Notes under the pieces: generated by a model
Told to the model about the DNA's origin: nothing
Databases searched by the model: none
The model's input: only the letters and a program-made list of their open reading frames with translations
Part shown: one piece after another, positions 44,228 through 56,281 of the stretch
Numbering within the stretch: position 1 is the stretch's first letter
How the letters are laid out: each line of letters opens with the position of its first letter
Made by a program: the position numbers and the translations under genes
Assembly (NCBI GenBank): GCA_033239125.1
Contig: BSWB01000006.1
Coordinates: 117,660,242 to 117,724,241, forward strand
Source of the DNA: Fagopyrum homotropicum
Lineage: Eukaryota; Streptophyta; Magnoliopsida; Caryophyllales; Polygonaceae
Length of the DNA stretch: 64,000 nucleotides
Reading direction: 5' to 3'

Positions 44228-45262
44228 TAAGCGGTTGAAGTCCATTTCAAGTTTGAGTCAGTTTTTATTTTGAGTCTTTTTTTAGTCATATAAAAGTTGA
44301 GTCTTTTCTTGTTCGCCATCTTTGCAAGATTATTTAAGATTAACGTGTTGACTTTTGCAAGTTTTGGAAGAGAGAAACACCATAGAAAACACAAGCCAAC
44401 CATTAACCTTGAAAATCTCGCCCAACCCTACGGAAAGAGCGATCAAAGTTTGCGCTTAAAAGTTGAGATCTTATCTAGTAGGTGAGAGCTTATCCATTCT
44501 TGTCAAAGCAACGATATATACGCTTCTCTGGCAGTTAAAGATCACAAGGCAACCAAGGAGTAGCAGCCCCAAAGGTGATTGCTTAACTTCGACATCAAGC
44601 ATCGACTTTTCAACAATCTCGGTCAGTTCATAAGAAATCTCGGCCGAGATTTCACCCGAGAAAGCTATTGTTGTCCAATATTTGAGAAATTTTTTAGGCA
44701 GAATCTAAAGAATCCAAGTGCACCATGTGCAAGAGTACAACAAAGGAACGGTTTATGTACCAACCTTCATCCAATTAAGATTCCTAGTCATACCCAACAC
44801 CAATTCCGGCTATCTCTCTTTCTAACTGCACAAATTCAAGGTACGTTCTTTCTCTCTTCTTAATCTCTTGTGTGTCTTTTTCTTAGCCTCTTTCTACTTT
44901 AAACACTTGAATCTTATTTCTTTGGGTGTGTTAGTTAGTATCTATACTTCCTAACATTCTAGTGTGTCTATCAGTAATATTCCTTCTACCTTGTCTTGTG
45001 TGGAACAAACTACCAACAAGAGTTCTTATCCATCTCACAACACAAGAACCTTTATCCGAACCAAGTTGACTACTTGATTCAACCAAGGAGTTCTAGTGAT
45101 ACCAAAGCACAGATTGGTAAAGAAGCATTAATTCATCCAAGGTCAATTATGTCAAACCAGCTTGCGATAACACAACAGAGCGTGAGTGCAAGAGAAAACA
45201 AGAAAGGTATTTCCGTTTTTCCTAACAACACAAGTTTGTTGTTACTATGTGTGTTTGTGTAG
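44228..45262 (+). other. Gypsy 5' leader
   Basis: No ORF is supported. This is the untranslated leader between primer-binding site and gag. It holds a motif cluster at 44614-44665: AATCTCGGTC, 11 nt, AATCTCGGCCGAGATT, then CCCGAGA. Confidence 0.65.
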
Positions 45263-46490
45263 ATGTCAGGAAGAGATAGTCCACAAGCATCCAAAAAAGT
45301 GATTTTCTAGGGCCCGATGCCATGGAGATACTCAAACAACTTATGGCTATTGTTTCCAGCTACAATAAACGATTGGAACAGGTTGAAGCAAGGCCCTGTG
45401 CAGAATCTCGGCCAGAATCTCGCCCGAGATTCGACCCGAGATCTGTCTACGAAATAGGCAATAACTCTTTAACTTCACCTCCACCACCACCAACCCCTGT
45501 ACCAGTTCCAAACCATCCCCAGGTTCCGGGTAACACTCACCCTAATCCTTTCTTTTATGCTAATCATAATCCGCGTTTTGGTGAAGAGTTTCGGGACTTA
45601 GGTGATGAAGAAGATGAGGGCATGTGGAGAGACTATCCCCGACGTCATTATAATCCACGGAGACCATTATAGACCCCCTCAATATAATGACGGAATTGGG
45701 AGAGTAAAGGTCAAGATTCCAAGTTTTGAAGGAAAATGCGACCCGGACACTTACATGGAATGGGAGAGTAAGATTGAATAAATTTGGTCTTGCCATAATT
45801 TTAGTGACCAACGGAATATCCAACTTGTTGCGTTGGAATTCAAAGGATATGCCTTAGTTTGTTGGAATCATCTCGTGAAAGAACGAAGAAGAACGTTAGA
45901 TCCGGACATCAACACTTGGGAACTAATGAAGGCCTTGATGAAAGCTAGATTCGTGCCTCCAGACTATGGAAGGAAGTAAGGTAGTGCTTAGATAACCTGA
46001 AGCAAGGTTCCATGACTGTGGAAGAAGTCTATACCGCCATGCAAACAGCGATGGTGAAAGCTAACGTGCAGAGGATGAGGAGTCTATCAAGGCTCAATTT
46101 TTACGAATTTTGGATCCTTCTTTAGCTAATGAAATTGATTTATATCCCTATACTTCAATGACTAACTTACTACATTTGGCTATCAGGGTGGAGAAGAAGA
46201 TTAAAGGACAGAATCAAGGGACAAGTTCTTGGACGACAGAGAAGAAATCTCGGCCATCCTACATGAATCTCGGCTGAGATTCCAACCGATATTTTCCCAA
46301 AAAGACGAAGGAAAGAGATCGCTTCCTGATCCAGCACTCCATAAGTCTTCTACTCAGTCTCATCCTTTGAATGATCCTTCAAAGGATAACAAATTAAGTA
46401 CTTCTAACTCTACTTTACGTTCTAGAGATATTGTATGCTTTAAATGTCAAGGTAGAGGTCACATGTCCTAATAAAAGGGCTTTATTTCTA
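45263..46490 (+). pseudogene. Gypsy gag
   Basis: The ATG at 45263 (MSGRDSPQASKK) meets a TAG after 15 codons and a frame change. The frame from 45322 reads MEILKQLMAIVSSYNKRLEQ, then ESRPESRPRFDPRSVYE (the translated motif cluster). 45700-46150 encodes, with stops, the gag core: DPDTYMEWESKIE, LVALEFKGYALVCWNHLV and WELMKALMKARFVPPDY. A second motif cluster precedes a CCHC knuckle CFKCQGRGHMS that has lost its last part by a small deletion (it continues in another frame at CPNKRAL). Confidence 0.8.
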
Positions 46491-47830
46491 AATCAACAAG
46501 GGAAATATGAAAGTAAAGAAGAGAATGAGCATAATCATACACATATCAATGCATTGCATGAGCATGATAGTAATAATGATAGTGATGAAGGTTGTGAATA
46601 TGAGCATGGAGAGTCTTTGATTGCTAGATGCACATTACATGCTAAAATAGCTCCATGTGAGGATAATCAACGTGAAAACCTTGTTCTCATACTAGATGTC
46701 TTGTTCAAGGAAAGGTTTGTAATTGATTATTGATGGTGGTAGTTGCTGCAACATTGCTAGTGAGGACTAATCACTACGTTGCAAACCATCCTAGACCTTA
46801 TAAGTTGCATTGAATGAATGATTGTGGAGAGTTGAAAGTTAACAAACAAGATTGAATTGCGTTTAGCCTAGGAAAATATGAGGATATTGTTGTTTGTGAT
46901 GCTGTGCCTATGTAAGCATGCCATATTTTGTTAGGCCACCTATGGAAATTTGATAGGAAGATTACACATGATGGTGTTTCTAATAAACATTCCTTTAAGT
47001 TTAATGGAAAAGAAATTACTCTTAAACCTATGACCCCCTTGTAGATTGCGGAGCATTACGACAAGAAGACGGACAAACGCAAGGAAAAGGAAAAAGAAAC
47101 AACTTTTTAGAGAAGAAATCACGGATGGATCATCGAAATCTCGCCGGAGATTTGAATGCTAGTCACGTTCCAATGACAAATCTCGGTCCCAACAAAAAAA
47201 TCTAGGCCGATATTCTTGTAATCGGCCCGAGATTCCTTCTCCGGAGCATCATCGAACACTTTTATCATCCAAAAGGGAGTTTCCTGATGATTATATTCCT
47301 TTGGATATTACTTTAATGAGTTTATGTAGAAGCCTAATGACTTTAAGTGATGAAGTGAAGGCTACTTTGCCTCCAAACATTTTAAAGACTTTGGATGAGT
47401 GTAAAGATGTATTTCCAGATGAGATTCCTGCAGGTCTTCCATATTTTCGAGGCATTGAGCATCGGATTGACTTCATTCCGGGTTCGTTCCTTCCTAATCG
47501 CCCCGCCGATAGAATGAGTTCGCAGGAAAGTCAGCAAATTCAAGATCAAGGACAAGACCTTTTGACCAAAGGTTACGTTCGAGAGAGTTTGTGTCCTTGT
47601 GTGATTCCAGTTCTGTTGGTGCCCAAGAAGGACAACACTTGGAGGATGTGTGTAGATTGTTGAGCAATCAATAACATCACTATCAAGTACCGTCACCCGA
47701 TCCCCACATCAGATGACATGCTAGATGAGCTTAGCGGTTCCACCTTGTTCTCCAAGATCAACCTTAAGAGTGGATATCATCAAATCCGGATGAGGGAAGG
47801 AGATGAATGGAAGACAACATTCAAGACCAA
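46491..47830 (+). pseudogene. Gypsy protease and RT first half
   Basis: An acidic linker (HEHDSNNDSDEGCEYEHGE) leads to the protease, seen as LIIDGGSCCNIASED (Asp-Gly-Gly-Ser active-site type) and RKITHDGVSNKHSFKF. A motif cluster follows at 47130-47240. RT begins DVFPDEIPAGLPYFRGIEHR, VIPVLLVPKKDNTWRMCVDC, then a TGA at 47660-47662 in place of the usual Arg. It continues AINNITIKYRHPIP, LFSKINLKSGYHQIRMREGD and stops at TFKT where A3 is inserted. Confidence 0.85.
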
Positions 47831-49515
47831 TGTTCGCTCCAAAAGGTGTGTGCACAAATAAGCTTTAAATTTATATCCAAGAATAATGTCTAACGATAGC
47901 GAACCCGTAGTGTACGGATCAATCGTAGTATGGGCTGATATTTCGGAGTCGATCTCAGAGAATCGGTGAGAACAAAGCAGTAAAAGCAATCTAACTTGTA
48001 TAGCAAGCAAAAGAATGATCAATATAATGAATATAGATGTAAGAATAATTGAGAATGTGGATTCTAAACATCCAAGGATCTCATTGTGTCATTCGATTCA
48101 AGATGTCTAAAGATGTGTAACAGACAGAGTTGGATAGCAAAGGTATATGATCTAAGGTAGCATATTGTACGGTGAAGTTCCAACACCCTTTTGTCATACC
48201 TAAAAGATTCTACTTGATGGATGTTGAGTCTCGTTAAGAAGAGGTTCTAAGGATAGGATTATACTCTCAATACCAAAACCAAACCCCAAGGAAGTCAAAA
48301 GGAAGCACAAAAGTAAAGTCTATGACACTCTCCACCTTAATAGAGGGTTTTAAATCCTCAATTACCTAGAATTCGTAAAGACATACAACCAAGCAAGGCT
48401 ATAGGTTAGAAAGGCTTAACAAGGTTAGGATTAACGAAATGTTTAACTTTAGGTAAAGGCAAAGGCGAAACGTGCAAAACAGAGGAAACCACGCTTGGAT
48501 CTTGGGAAACCACAGGCGTGGTTCCTGAAAAACAGACCGTGGAAAACCTTCTGCGAGGGTTTCGACTCACAACTCTCAAGGTCCGATCTGTTAAGGCTCA
48601 ATATATCATCATCAACACCACAACCATCAACCCTTCACCCTAGAATCGTAGGAGGGGAGTTTAGCCAACAATCATCAACATATTAAGTTCAAGATTAAAA
48701 CAAGAAATCAAGAATGACATGCAACCAAGAAAGACACAAAGAAGAACAATGATGTCCCAATAATCAATCTTCAAATATGAGTAACAAAATCAAACAACAA
48801 GTAATCCCAGAATATGTGTTCTCGAAAGACAATAACCAAGAACCTAAGAAATTCTCACAAAATCTCCAATCTCCAAGTCGTGACCCAGAAAGCTCTTCAA
48901 TCTCCTCCGATGATGAAGCAATAGAATCTAGAATGTGGAATAATCCTCCATATCCAAGTGAATCCAAGTGTGTAGTGTATATGCCGCGCGTCCTTAAAAA
49001 TATAGTCGTCGACCTTCTTTTATAGAATAAAATTAGGTCTAAAGGCTTCCTCCTTTTGTTGCTAACGTGGCAATAACGGAATGGTCTTTTCCGAAGAAAA
49101 CCACGGGTGCCGTCATCAAAACCACAGCCGTGGTTTGTCTCGTGATGACTCTCGACCTTCCTTTCCACGTGTGAAAATCAAAGAATTACCAAAACCCCCG
49201 GCGTGGAAGTTCCTTTTTGGGCCGTGGTTTAAGTTTTTCGATGCTTTCCTCCTTTGCTTCACTTCATACTCCTTCATATGATTCTCCAATGCTCCCTAAT
49301 GAACTCCACATCGGCCAATACTCTGTAATTGCTCATTTTCCACTCCAATTCAGCGCCAATTCACCTAAAATTACAACAAAGCTTGTGTAGATCTCGATTC
49401 CAAGATAATAGGTGAATATGCTCAATAAATGCTATGAAAATATGTCCATGGACTTAAAATCAAGGGGAAAACTACCTATATGCATATCTAAACTACTTCA
49501 TATTTCATGCTATCA
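47831..49515 (-). mobile_element. 3' LTR of Athila element A3 (1,685 bp), TSD ACCAA
   Basis: It begins TGTTCGCTCC and ends CATGCTATCA. TSD ACCAA is at 47826-47830 and 57962-57966, and removing A3 rejoins the Gypsy RT (...TFKT + KFGLYEWLVMPFGL). The partner LTR (56282-57961) shows clearly more substitutions than the A2 pair, so A3 is older. Motif clusters lie at 48487-48545 and about 49100-49235. Confidence 0.95.
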
Positions 49516-50925
49516 AAATACCCCATGCTTGCCTCTTGCTTGTCCTCAAGCAAGGTTCAAATCTAGAATACAAAGATGTATGAAATATGAATGTAAAGAC
49601 AAGGAAAAACACAATATTTTTGTATTCGTGCTTCTATTCATAGATCGCTCTCTACACTAGTTTCATAATTTTCCAAAAATAGTTATGTGAGCAAAAAGAC
49701 TCATGTCCTAAAAAGAATAATCATGTCTTGCAAAAGTTTTCAAAACAAGCATCATAACCAGAAGCAAAATCAAAATCAATCATGGGAAAAATCCAATTTA
49801 GACCACAAAGCCAAACAACAATCTCAAAGATCTTAAGGTCTTTCAAATGAAGGTCAAAAAACGTGTTAGGGTGGGGTATGTAAAGGATATGTGCTGTAAA
49901 ATCCGGGAAAGAGGATAATAACATCACAACTTCTTTAAGCACACTTCAGCACCCACCAACAAGAGCTTTGTTCTTCTTTTTCATCAAAACTTTTTACTTT
50001 ACTTTCGCTTTTTGAGATCAAGGACAGAGGTGCACAATAACCGAAGCCTTGGAAATCAACATTAACCCTATTTTTCGAGTTGCATCAAACCGTAATTCAT
50101 ATACAATGACTTGCTAGGAATATCGCTCAATTCGACTTTGGCAAGACACAAATACTCGGCTATGTGAATGGTGCCGAGTTATCATCACCATGATTGACTT
50201 CCTCAAACCTATTTTTCTAACACATTCACCACTTTCAACTTCAAAATTCACAACTTTGACGCAATTGCATCCTAATTTCCGGAAAGGTAATAAGGGGCAA
50301 AATATATACATGAGGAGCTAGAAGGTGAATCAAGAAGAAGAAAGGAATGAAAATCGAAGTGTCTTAATCATATCAATAAGAATCACAAGAGCTTATAAAG
50401 TGATTTCAACCTTCAATTTCTCAACATGATTTAGATCAAATTTCAAATTATCAAACTTGCAAGAAAATTAAGCAAAACATTCGAATCCTTCACAATTCAT
50501 AATTCAGTTTAAACACATAAAAATCATCAAAAATCCAATCCACAAGTAATTTTCTTCATTGAGGTCATTTCCAATCCTCGAAGCACAAATATTTTTAAAA
50601 TTTTTCAATTTTTTTATTTTTTCAAAGCTTTAAATGCAAAGAAATAACGAAACATGTAACAAGAATAACGAAATGCAAAGTACGATGGAAATAGAGCAAA
50701 GCAAGTATCAAAGAGTTATTACAGACCATGTTTCTCAATCCCCCCATACTAGAAGTACACATTATCCCCAATGTGCAATAAAAGAAAAGAAAGTACAAGA
50801 AACTCACAAAGTCTGAATAAGCTGGTAGAGGTGGAACGTCATCAACCAAGTGGCAGTGGGAATGGGTACCATGAGGGGTCGTAGGGACGACTGAACTGAA
50901 CCTGGTAGAGGTCCCACATCAGTCG
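49516..50925 (-). other. A3 non-coding spacer
   Basis: It begins aaataccccatgcttgcctc and then cttgcttgtcctcaagcaag. It contains the conserved block 50114-50205 shared with A2. The rest is AT-rich without an ORF that has a homologue. Confidence 0.65.
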
Positions 50926-52350
50926 TTATTCATCCTCTATGACTCCAAGACGGCTGTCCATGCGCCCCATGGTAGAGGTAATCTCTGTTATCTGTGACTG
51001 CAGCCCGGAAACCCATAGAGGTGTCTCATCGAACCAAGTAGGGCGCTCGGATGTGCTAGCGCGGTGCTGGGAAGGGCTAGCTCGTGGTCGGCGAGTGGTG
51101 GATCTCCTAGGATGCACATGGTACTCTCCCATGGGTAGAAACTCAGATGGCGGCTCCGGAAAGCTGCCAAAATCTCCCTCAGCTCTAATCTCACTAGGAC
51201 TGGTATCCGTCCCAATGTCCATATCCTCCAGACCCTGTCCTCCAACCGCCTCAACTGCGGCATCATCCTCCTCAACCTCCGGACCTCCCATCTCAGAATG
51301 CATTGGCTCGAATGTCAACTTCCAGTTGTGTGGGTTCCGAATAGAGTAATTCGACCTCCACGGAATCCCTCTTCCACCTTTGCCCTCCTATGGTATAGCA
51401 ACATGTGGTGGACCTCTATGATGGGGAAACAGAATATCCTTAGCAATGAATCTCGAGACCAAGAGGTCTAGCCTCAGCGGCTAGCTCACATGCAGAATAA
51501 TCCACCTCCAACTGACGAGCAATGTGGGTCACTATCCCACCAACACAAATTTCACCCCTCGTCTTGTTCCTAATCTTCCTCAAGCTGTAAGCTAATAAAG
51601 TGGCACAATCTGGAGTAGTGCCGGTGGCCATGCAAAATAGGACGAAGAGCTCATCGGCTTTAAGTCGTAGGGGGGGGGTCTCGGTCCTGGGGAATAGGCA
51701 TTCGGACATGATCCGGTGTGGAAGCTTGAAGGACAAGTTGTAGATCAAACTCTCCTTCGATTCGGCCAAATGCCATCTATCAGTTGAACTCACAACCATA
51801 TTTATACTCTCCCAAAACGCAGTAAACCTAGTGTGCCTAGAAAAGGTCCCATGAGTAGTCTCTCCAAATCCAAACAACCTAGCAAACCTCTCAATCGACA
51901 TTTTATATTTATGGTTCGTCATTCGGAGCTTCATGGTCCTCTCCCTCGCATTGTGGTCAAAGGAGCTAAGAAACTCCATAGTCAACTCCTCGTAAGCATG
52001 ATCTCTAATGTTTATAAATGTCCTAAGCCCAACTCTATCGATCATCATGTTCAAATCATCAAGGACATTCATACACTCAAGCTCCTCAAGTAATAGGTAC
52101 CTAGGTACTACTATGGTACGGGGTTGGATGGTGTTGTAGGCTTTCTTATGGTCATTCAAGATGCAAGGGAGTCTAGGAGGGGTGGTTGTTGTTGTGGGGG
52201 TGGTTGTTGTTGTGGGGGTGGTTGTGGAGGTTGGGAGGAAGAGTCTTTGCCCTTTCCAAACAAATTACAGCCACTACGTTGAAGACCATCCATAATTGGC
52301 AGTTCCCCAGGTGGATCTTCCAAAACCACGGCAGTGGAAATCAAGAACAC
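50926..52350 (-). pseudogene. Athila ORF-1-like protein (A3)
   Basis: The frames in order: a Gln/Pro-rich start near 52350-52160 (QPPQPPPQQQPPPQQQPP), then PRYLLLEELECMNVLDDL, DRVGLRTFINIRDHAYEELT, MTNHKYKMSIERFARLFGFG, HRIMSECLFPRTE, KADELFVLFCMATGTTPDCA and GGIVTHIARQLEVDYSACE. A frameshift at about 51440 follows. The C-terminal acidic and Arg-rich tail (RRSTTRRPRASPSQHRAST, ERPTWFDETP) lies at 50926-51318. It aligns with the A2 protein throughout, although the sequences are well diverged. Confidence 0.75.
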
Positions 52351-53058
52351 GTCGTGGAATCTGTCGATTTACCGCAAATCACAAAATTCAACAATTTCCT
52401 TCACACACATCAGTCCTAGACTATTTCTAAGTTCCATATCATCAGTTCTCTAGCAAAATCTTTAGCAAAACTGAAGAAATCAACCCAAGATCAAGGAAGA
52501 AGAGAAAACCTAGGGTTTGGATTGAAAAATCCAAATGTCCGTCGATTCTCTACAATTCCGTGTTGTTTGAGCACTAAATCTTCAAGAGAAATGGATTTCC
52601 TTGCGTTTTGGTGAAAGAATCGCTCGAAATGATCAACGAACGCGGATTTGGGCACCGGAATCCGATTTTGCTGTTTTACGGTGGAGGACGTGATTTTGGG
52701 GGGAAATTTGTCCAGGTTGGAGGTGAAGTGTTCCTTATATATGTGCGCAAAATTTTTGAAAACCATGGGCGTGGTTTCAGCTGTGAAATCTGGCCCGTCC
52801 GTGGTTCTTTTTATTTTTGCCCTCGACATGGTTTTCCACGGGTTAAATTAGCAAACCACGGCCGTGGTTTCATACTTTTGCCCGTGAAATCTCTTTTTAC
52901 ATCCTTAATTGACAATTCCGACTTTGTTCTTGCATTTTGCATCTTTTTGGAGTTTTCCTAGTTCCTGTCATCCAAAGACACAAGAAAACAGGGAACGAAC
53001 CAACGAAAACGACAGAAAAACTATCTAATCTAATCTATGGAAAAAGGGAAAGAAACCA
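52351..53058 (-). other. A3 leader between pol remnant and ORF-1
   Basis: Non-coding. Motif clusters lie at 52323-52362 (AACCACGGCAGTGG, 10 nt, then CGTCGTGG, overlapping the ORF-1 start) and at about 52760-52885 (AACCACGGCCGTGGTTT with CCGTGG half-sites). Confidence 0.6.
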
Positions 53059-53111
53059 ATACCTTGGGTTGCCTCCCAAGAAGCGCTTTGTTTAAGGTCC
53101 GTAACTAGACC
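53059..53111 (-). other. Conserved Athila post-pol hairpin block (A3 copy)
   Basis: CTTGGGTTGCCTCCCAAG then aagcgctttgtttaaggtcc, identical in its core to the A2 copy and close to A1. It sits directly beyond the integrase tail. Confidence 0.65.
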
Positions 53112-53126
53112 AATCATTTTTGCTGC

Positions 53127-53400
53127 TCAAGTGAGGAGGATAGGTGCAATCCCCTCAATCTGACTCTCCAGTGTGTACTTCTTGAGTCGTGGGCCATTGA
53201 CCTTGAAAGCTCCGCATTGTTCACCCCATACTTCAACTGCACCATGAGGAAAAACATGTTTAATTACAAACGGTCCAGTCCAACGAGACTTCAACTTACC
53301 GGAAAATAGACAAAGTCGGAAATTGAAGAGAAGGACAAGATCTCCTTCTTTCAAATCCTTCAGAATCCAATGTCTATCGCACCAATTCTTCCATCTTTTC
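53127..53400 (-). pseudogene. Integrase C-terminal remnant (A3)
   Basis: It encodes MKEGDLVLLFNFRLCLFSGK, SRWTGPFVIKHVFPHGAVEV and FKVNGPRLKKYT. It is the A2 integrase tail without the catalytic core. Upstream sequence goes directly to the PR-RT linker, so about 2.3 kb present in A2 (RT, RNase H, integrase core) is absent, as in A1. Confidence 0.8.
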
Positions 53401-54105
53401 TTGTAAACTTGCTCCTTCCCGAATGTCTTTGTTCCGGTGTTATGACCTTTCGAACCATCCTTAGATGCTTGTAGGGTGGAGAAGAGGTAGGAGAATGTTC
53501 AAAAATATTTTTGAGAGGAGAGGGGGAAGTCTTGATATTTTTAGATCCCACGGATACATTGGCAGTTCCACGACCGTGGTTTCTGCCGTGGTGGCTCTCG
53601 ACATATGTTTCCACGGGTGAATTAACTAAAACACGCCCGTGGAAACCCTTTTTTGCCCGTGGTTTTAACCAGATTCTGGGTTATTTTGCAATGCTCCAAG
53701 TTCCTTCTTTTGCTCTCCCTTTACAATGCTCATTCCCGTGACCTTTTGTGTCGGATCGTTGAGTAATATAGAATTTACCATCTCTCTTGATTCTTCCTCT
53801 TGAAGTGCAAACCCCACATCTTTCTCTCTTATATTGAAAGACAATTTGGCATTTTTGCAATCCACCGAGCAACCGGACGTTGATAGAAAAGGTCACCCAA
53901 GAATGATCGGCGTTGGATAATCTGCAGGAATGTCCAAAACCACAAAGTCTATAGGAACATAAAACTTACCAAGTCTTATGGGAATGTCTTCCAATATGCC
54001 GACGGGTCGAGTGGTAGATCGATCCGCCATGTGTAATGTCATCGTCACCGGTCTAGGCTCTCCTAACCCAACCTTCTCACACAATGCAAGCAAGATAATG
54101 CTCAC
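53401..54105 (-). pseudogene. Protease and linker remnant (A3), catalytic Asp lost
   Basis: The motif that is CDLGAS in A1 and A2 reads stop-His-Leu-Gly-Ala-Ser here (TGA CAT CTT). The active-site Asp is therefore replaced and a stop precedes it. SVSIILLALCEKVGLGEPRP, MADRSTTRPVGILEDIPIRL and VPIDFVVLDIPADYPTPIIL follow, then a frame change. The linker holds the motif cluster 53565-53665 (CCACGGGTG, CACGCCCGTGG, CCCGTGG spaced about 20 nt). Confidence 0.8.
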
Positions 54106-54620
54106 GCTTGCTCCAAGATGTCAAAGTGCATTGTACGTGCTTTCTCCAACTCCAATGGGAACGCGGAATGATCCCGGATCTTGCAGCTTGGTGGCATCTT
54201 CTCCATCATGATTCTTATGAGTTCCGACGACTTGGAAGTCATTTTCACCTCACTAAAATCCTCGAGTTTCCTCTTGTTTGAGAGGATCTCCTTCAAGAAT
54301 TTCCCGTACATTGTCATGCCTAAAATTGCATCAATAAAAGGTATGTTAATATGCAGTTTGCTCATGAGGTCAAGAAACTTACCAAAATGCTTGTCTAGAC
54401 TCGCTCTAGACTGCGGGAATGGTAGTGGAGGCTTGTAAGCTTGATGAGGTATATAGTAGACTTCAACTCTCTCCTTCTCCTTATTGGCCGGAACTTCGAC
54501 ATACATGGGCTGCTTTCCCTAGTCGTCCGCTTTCAGTACAGGATCGGTCGTCGTTGCACCACTCCTTGTGGTGATTGACATTACTTGCCCCTTCGGATTA
54601 TTTTCGGTCTTTCCGGGAAG
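54102..54620 (-). pseudogene. Gag C-terminal / pre-protease region (A3)
   Basis: It encodes QAYKPPLPFPQSRASLDKHF, MSKLHINIPFIDAILGM and ILSNKRKLEDFSEVKM, homologous to 33781-34203 and 13635-14162. The upstream part needs another frame (a TAG is seen before GKQPMYVEVPA). Confidence 0.75.
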
Positions 54621-56154
54621 CTTCCCTTCATCTTTAGGAACTTCTTTTGCTTTACTAAATACTTGATTTTCCAAGGCTTTTGTGCCTTAGAAATCGAAGT
54701 AATGGAACTCTTTAATCCATTCATCTTCCCATCATTGCTTCCATCATTGCTTTAAGCTTGTCCCTTGTTGGTTGGCTCGAACTTGATGAAGTTTGTCCTT
54801 GACTTTTCAAACGAATAGAAGATGAAGAAGAATGAGGGGTTAGTGCATTTTCAGCATGAGAATAAGGATTACCGGAATTATTTTGATTGGATCTCCAATT
54901 GTTGTAGTTCTGGTTGTTATTGTTGTTGTGGTAGTTGTTGTTGTTTCTATTCCCTTGATGATTTCCCCTTCCAACATAGCCCACGTCTTGCTCCTTGGGT
55001 TGTTGTATATGTGTTGTCAAAAGGTCTTTCAAAGCCTTTATCTCGCTATTGAGAGCATTCAACTGATTGACGTTGGAGGTGGTAAGGTTCAGCCCTTGAG
55101 ATTTTGAACTTTGACTTCCTGCTTCAACACTCCGATGGGAGTACTTCTCAATGGTGAGAGCTTGTTTTTCAACAAAATTCCATGCTTCATCAATTGGTTT
55201 GTCCATGAACGTTCCAACCGAAAGTGATTGAAGCTTGAATTGCGTTTCCGCATCCAAACCCTTGAAGTAGATCACTAGTAGATCATTCTTTGGAATCCCA
55301 TGATGTGGGCAATCCAAAAAAAGGTCCTTGAACCTTTCCCATGACTTGAAGAAGCTTTCACCATCCTTCATCACAGATGCATTTATTTTTGCTCTAAACT
55401 CTGCCGTCTTTGATGGCGGAAAGAATTTGGTGAGAAGCTCCGTAGTCATCTCCTCCCATGTGTTCACTCTTCCGGTGAGAAGCGATTGGTACCACGCAAG
55501 TGATTTATCCTTCAAAGAGAAAAAGAAAATACGCAGTTTATAATTGTTATTCTCACATCTAGAAGGCCTAAAAGTTTTCAAAAAAATTTCATAGTTTTGG
55601 AGATGTTGGTGTGGTGACTCTCTCTCCATTCCTCCAAAGCAATTCTACTGAATCATTGTAATCACTTGAGGTCTAAACTCATATTCACGGTCATCCGGAT
55701 CTCCCAAGTGTACGCCGGGACGACGTGCTTGCAGGACTGGATCCATCCATTGCCCGAGTGTTTATGGAACACCCATAAACGGATCATTTGGCTCCACTCT
55801 TGGTGGAGGAGGTGGTGGTGGTGGAAAATAGACGGTCGCTGGTGGAGGTGGATTAATCACAACTCTAGCATCCCTATCTCTTTCCAAATTCACTAGTTGA
55901 ATCTGCTCTCTCAATTCGGCCATGTCGGCTCGAAGTTGTTCCTCTTGAGTAAGTTGGTCAGCTCTTTCATTCCTTAGAGCTTCTTCTTGTAACCATATTT
56001 GATCTCGGGCTGCAGCTAACTCGGCTCTAAGATCATCTACTTCTCTATCATTGGCACCGGCCATTTTCTTAGCTTCTTTCAACCTTTTCTTGTATGTTTT
56101 TTTCGGTTCAGGATTGTAAGGAACGGTTTCTTTACCGGTTCGCGTTCTTCGCAT
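54621..56154 (-). pseudogene. A3 gag
   Basis: The start is placed at MRRTRTGKETVPYN (56154) by comparison with A2, not at the upstream ATG (56190). The N-terminal coiled-coil-like part (KKMAGANDREVDDLRAELAA) and a poly-Pro run (PPPPPPPPRVEP) come first. Two in-frame stops follow, at 55762-55764 and about 55652. The gag domain comes next: ESPHQHLQNYEIFLKTFRPS, FFFSLKDKSLAWYQSLLTGR and CPHHGIPKNDLLVIYFKGL, then an Asn-rich tail (NRNNNNYHNNNNNQNYNNW). No zinc knuckle is seen. This is well preserved compared with the missing pol core. Confidence 0.82.
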
Positions 56155-56258
56155 AAACCTAAGGAAAGATCCTGCAAGGACACTCAACAAGAATAATCAG
56201 TAGCAAAGCAAGAAGCTACCAAGTTAGACAACCGTACACTGGATAGGTCTGACCAATT

Positions 56259-56275
56259 CTCCGGCAACGGCGCCA
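56259..56275 (-). other. A3 primer-binding site (tRNA-Asp type)
   Basis: On the plus strand CTCCGGCAACGGCGCCA matches the tRNA-Asp 3' end with one difference. It lies 6 bp inside the 5' LTR, the same spacing as in A2. Confidence 0.85.
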
Positions 56276-56281
56276 AAAACT

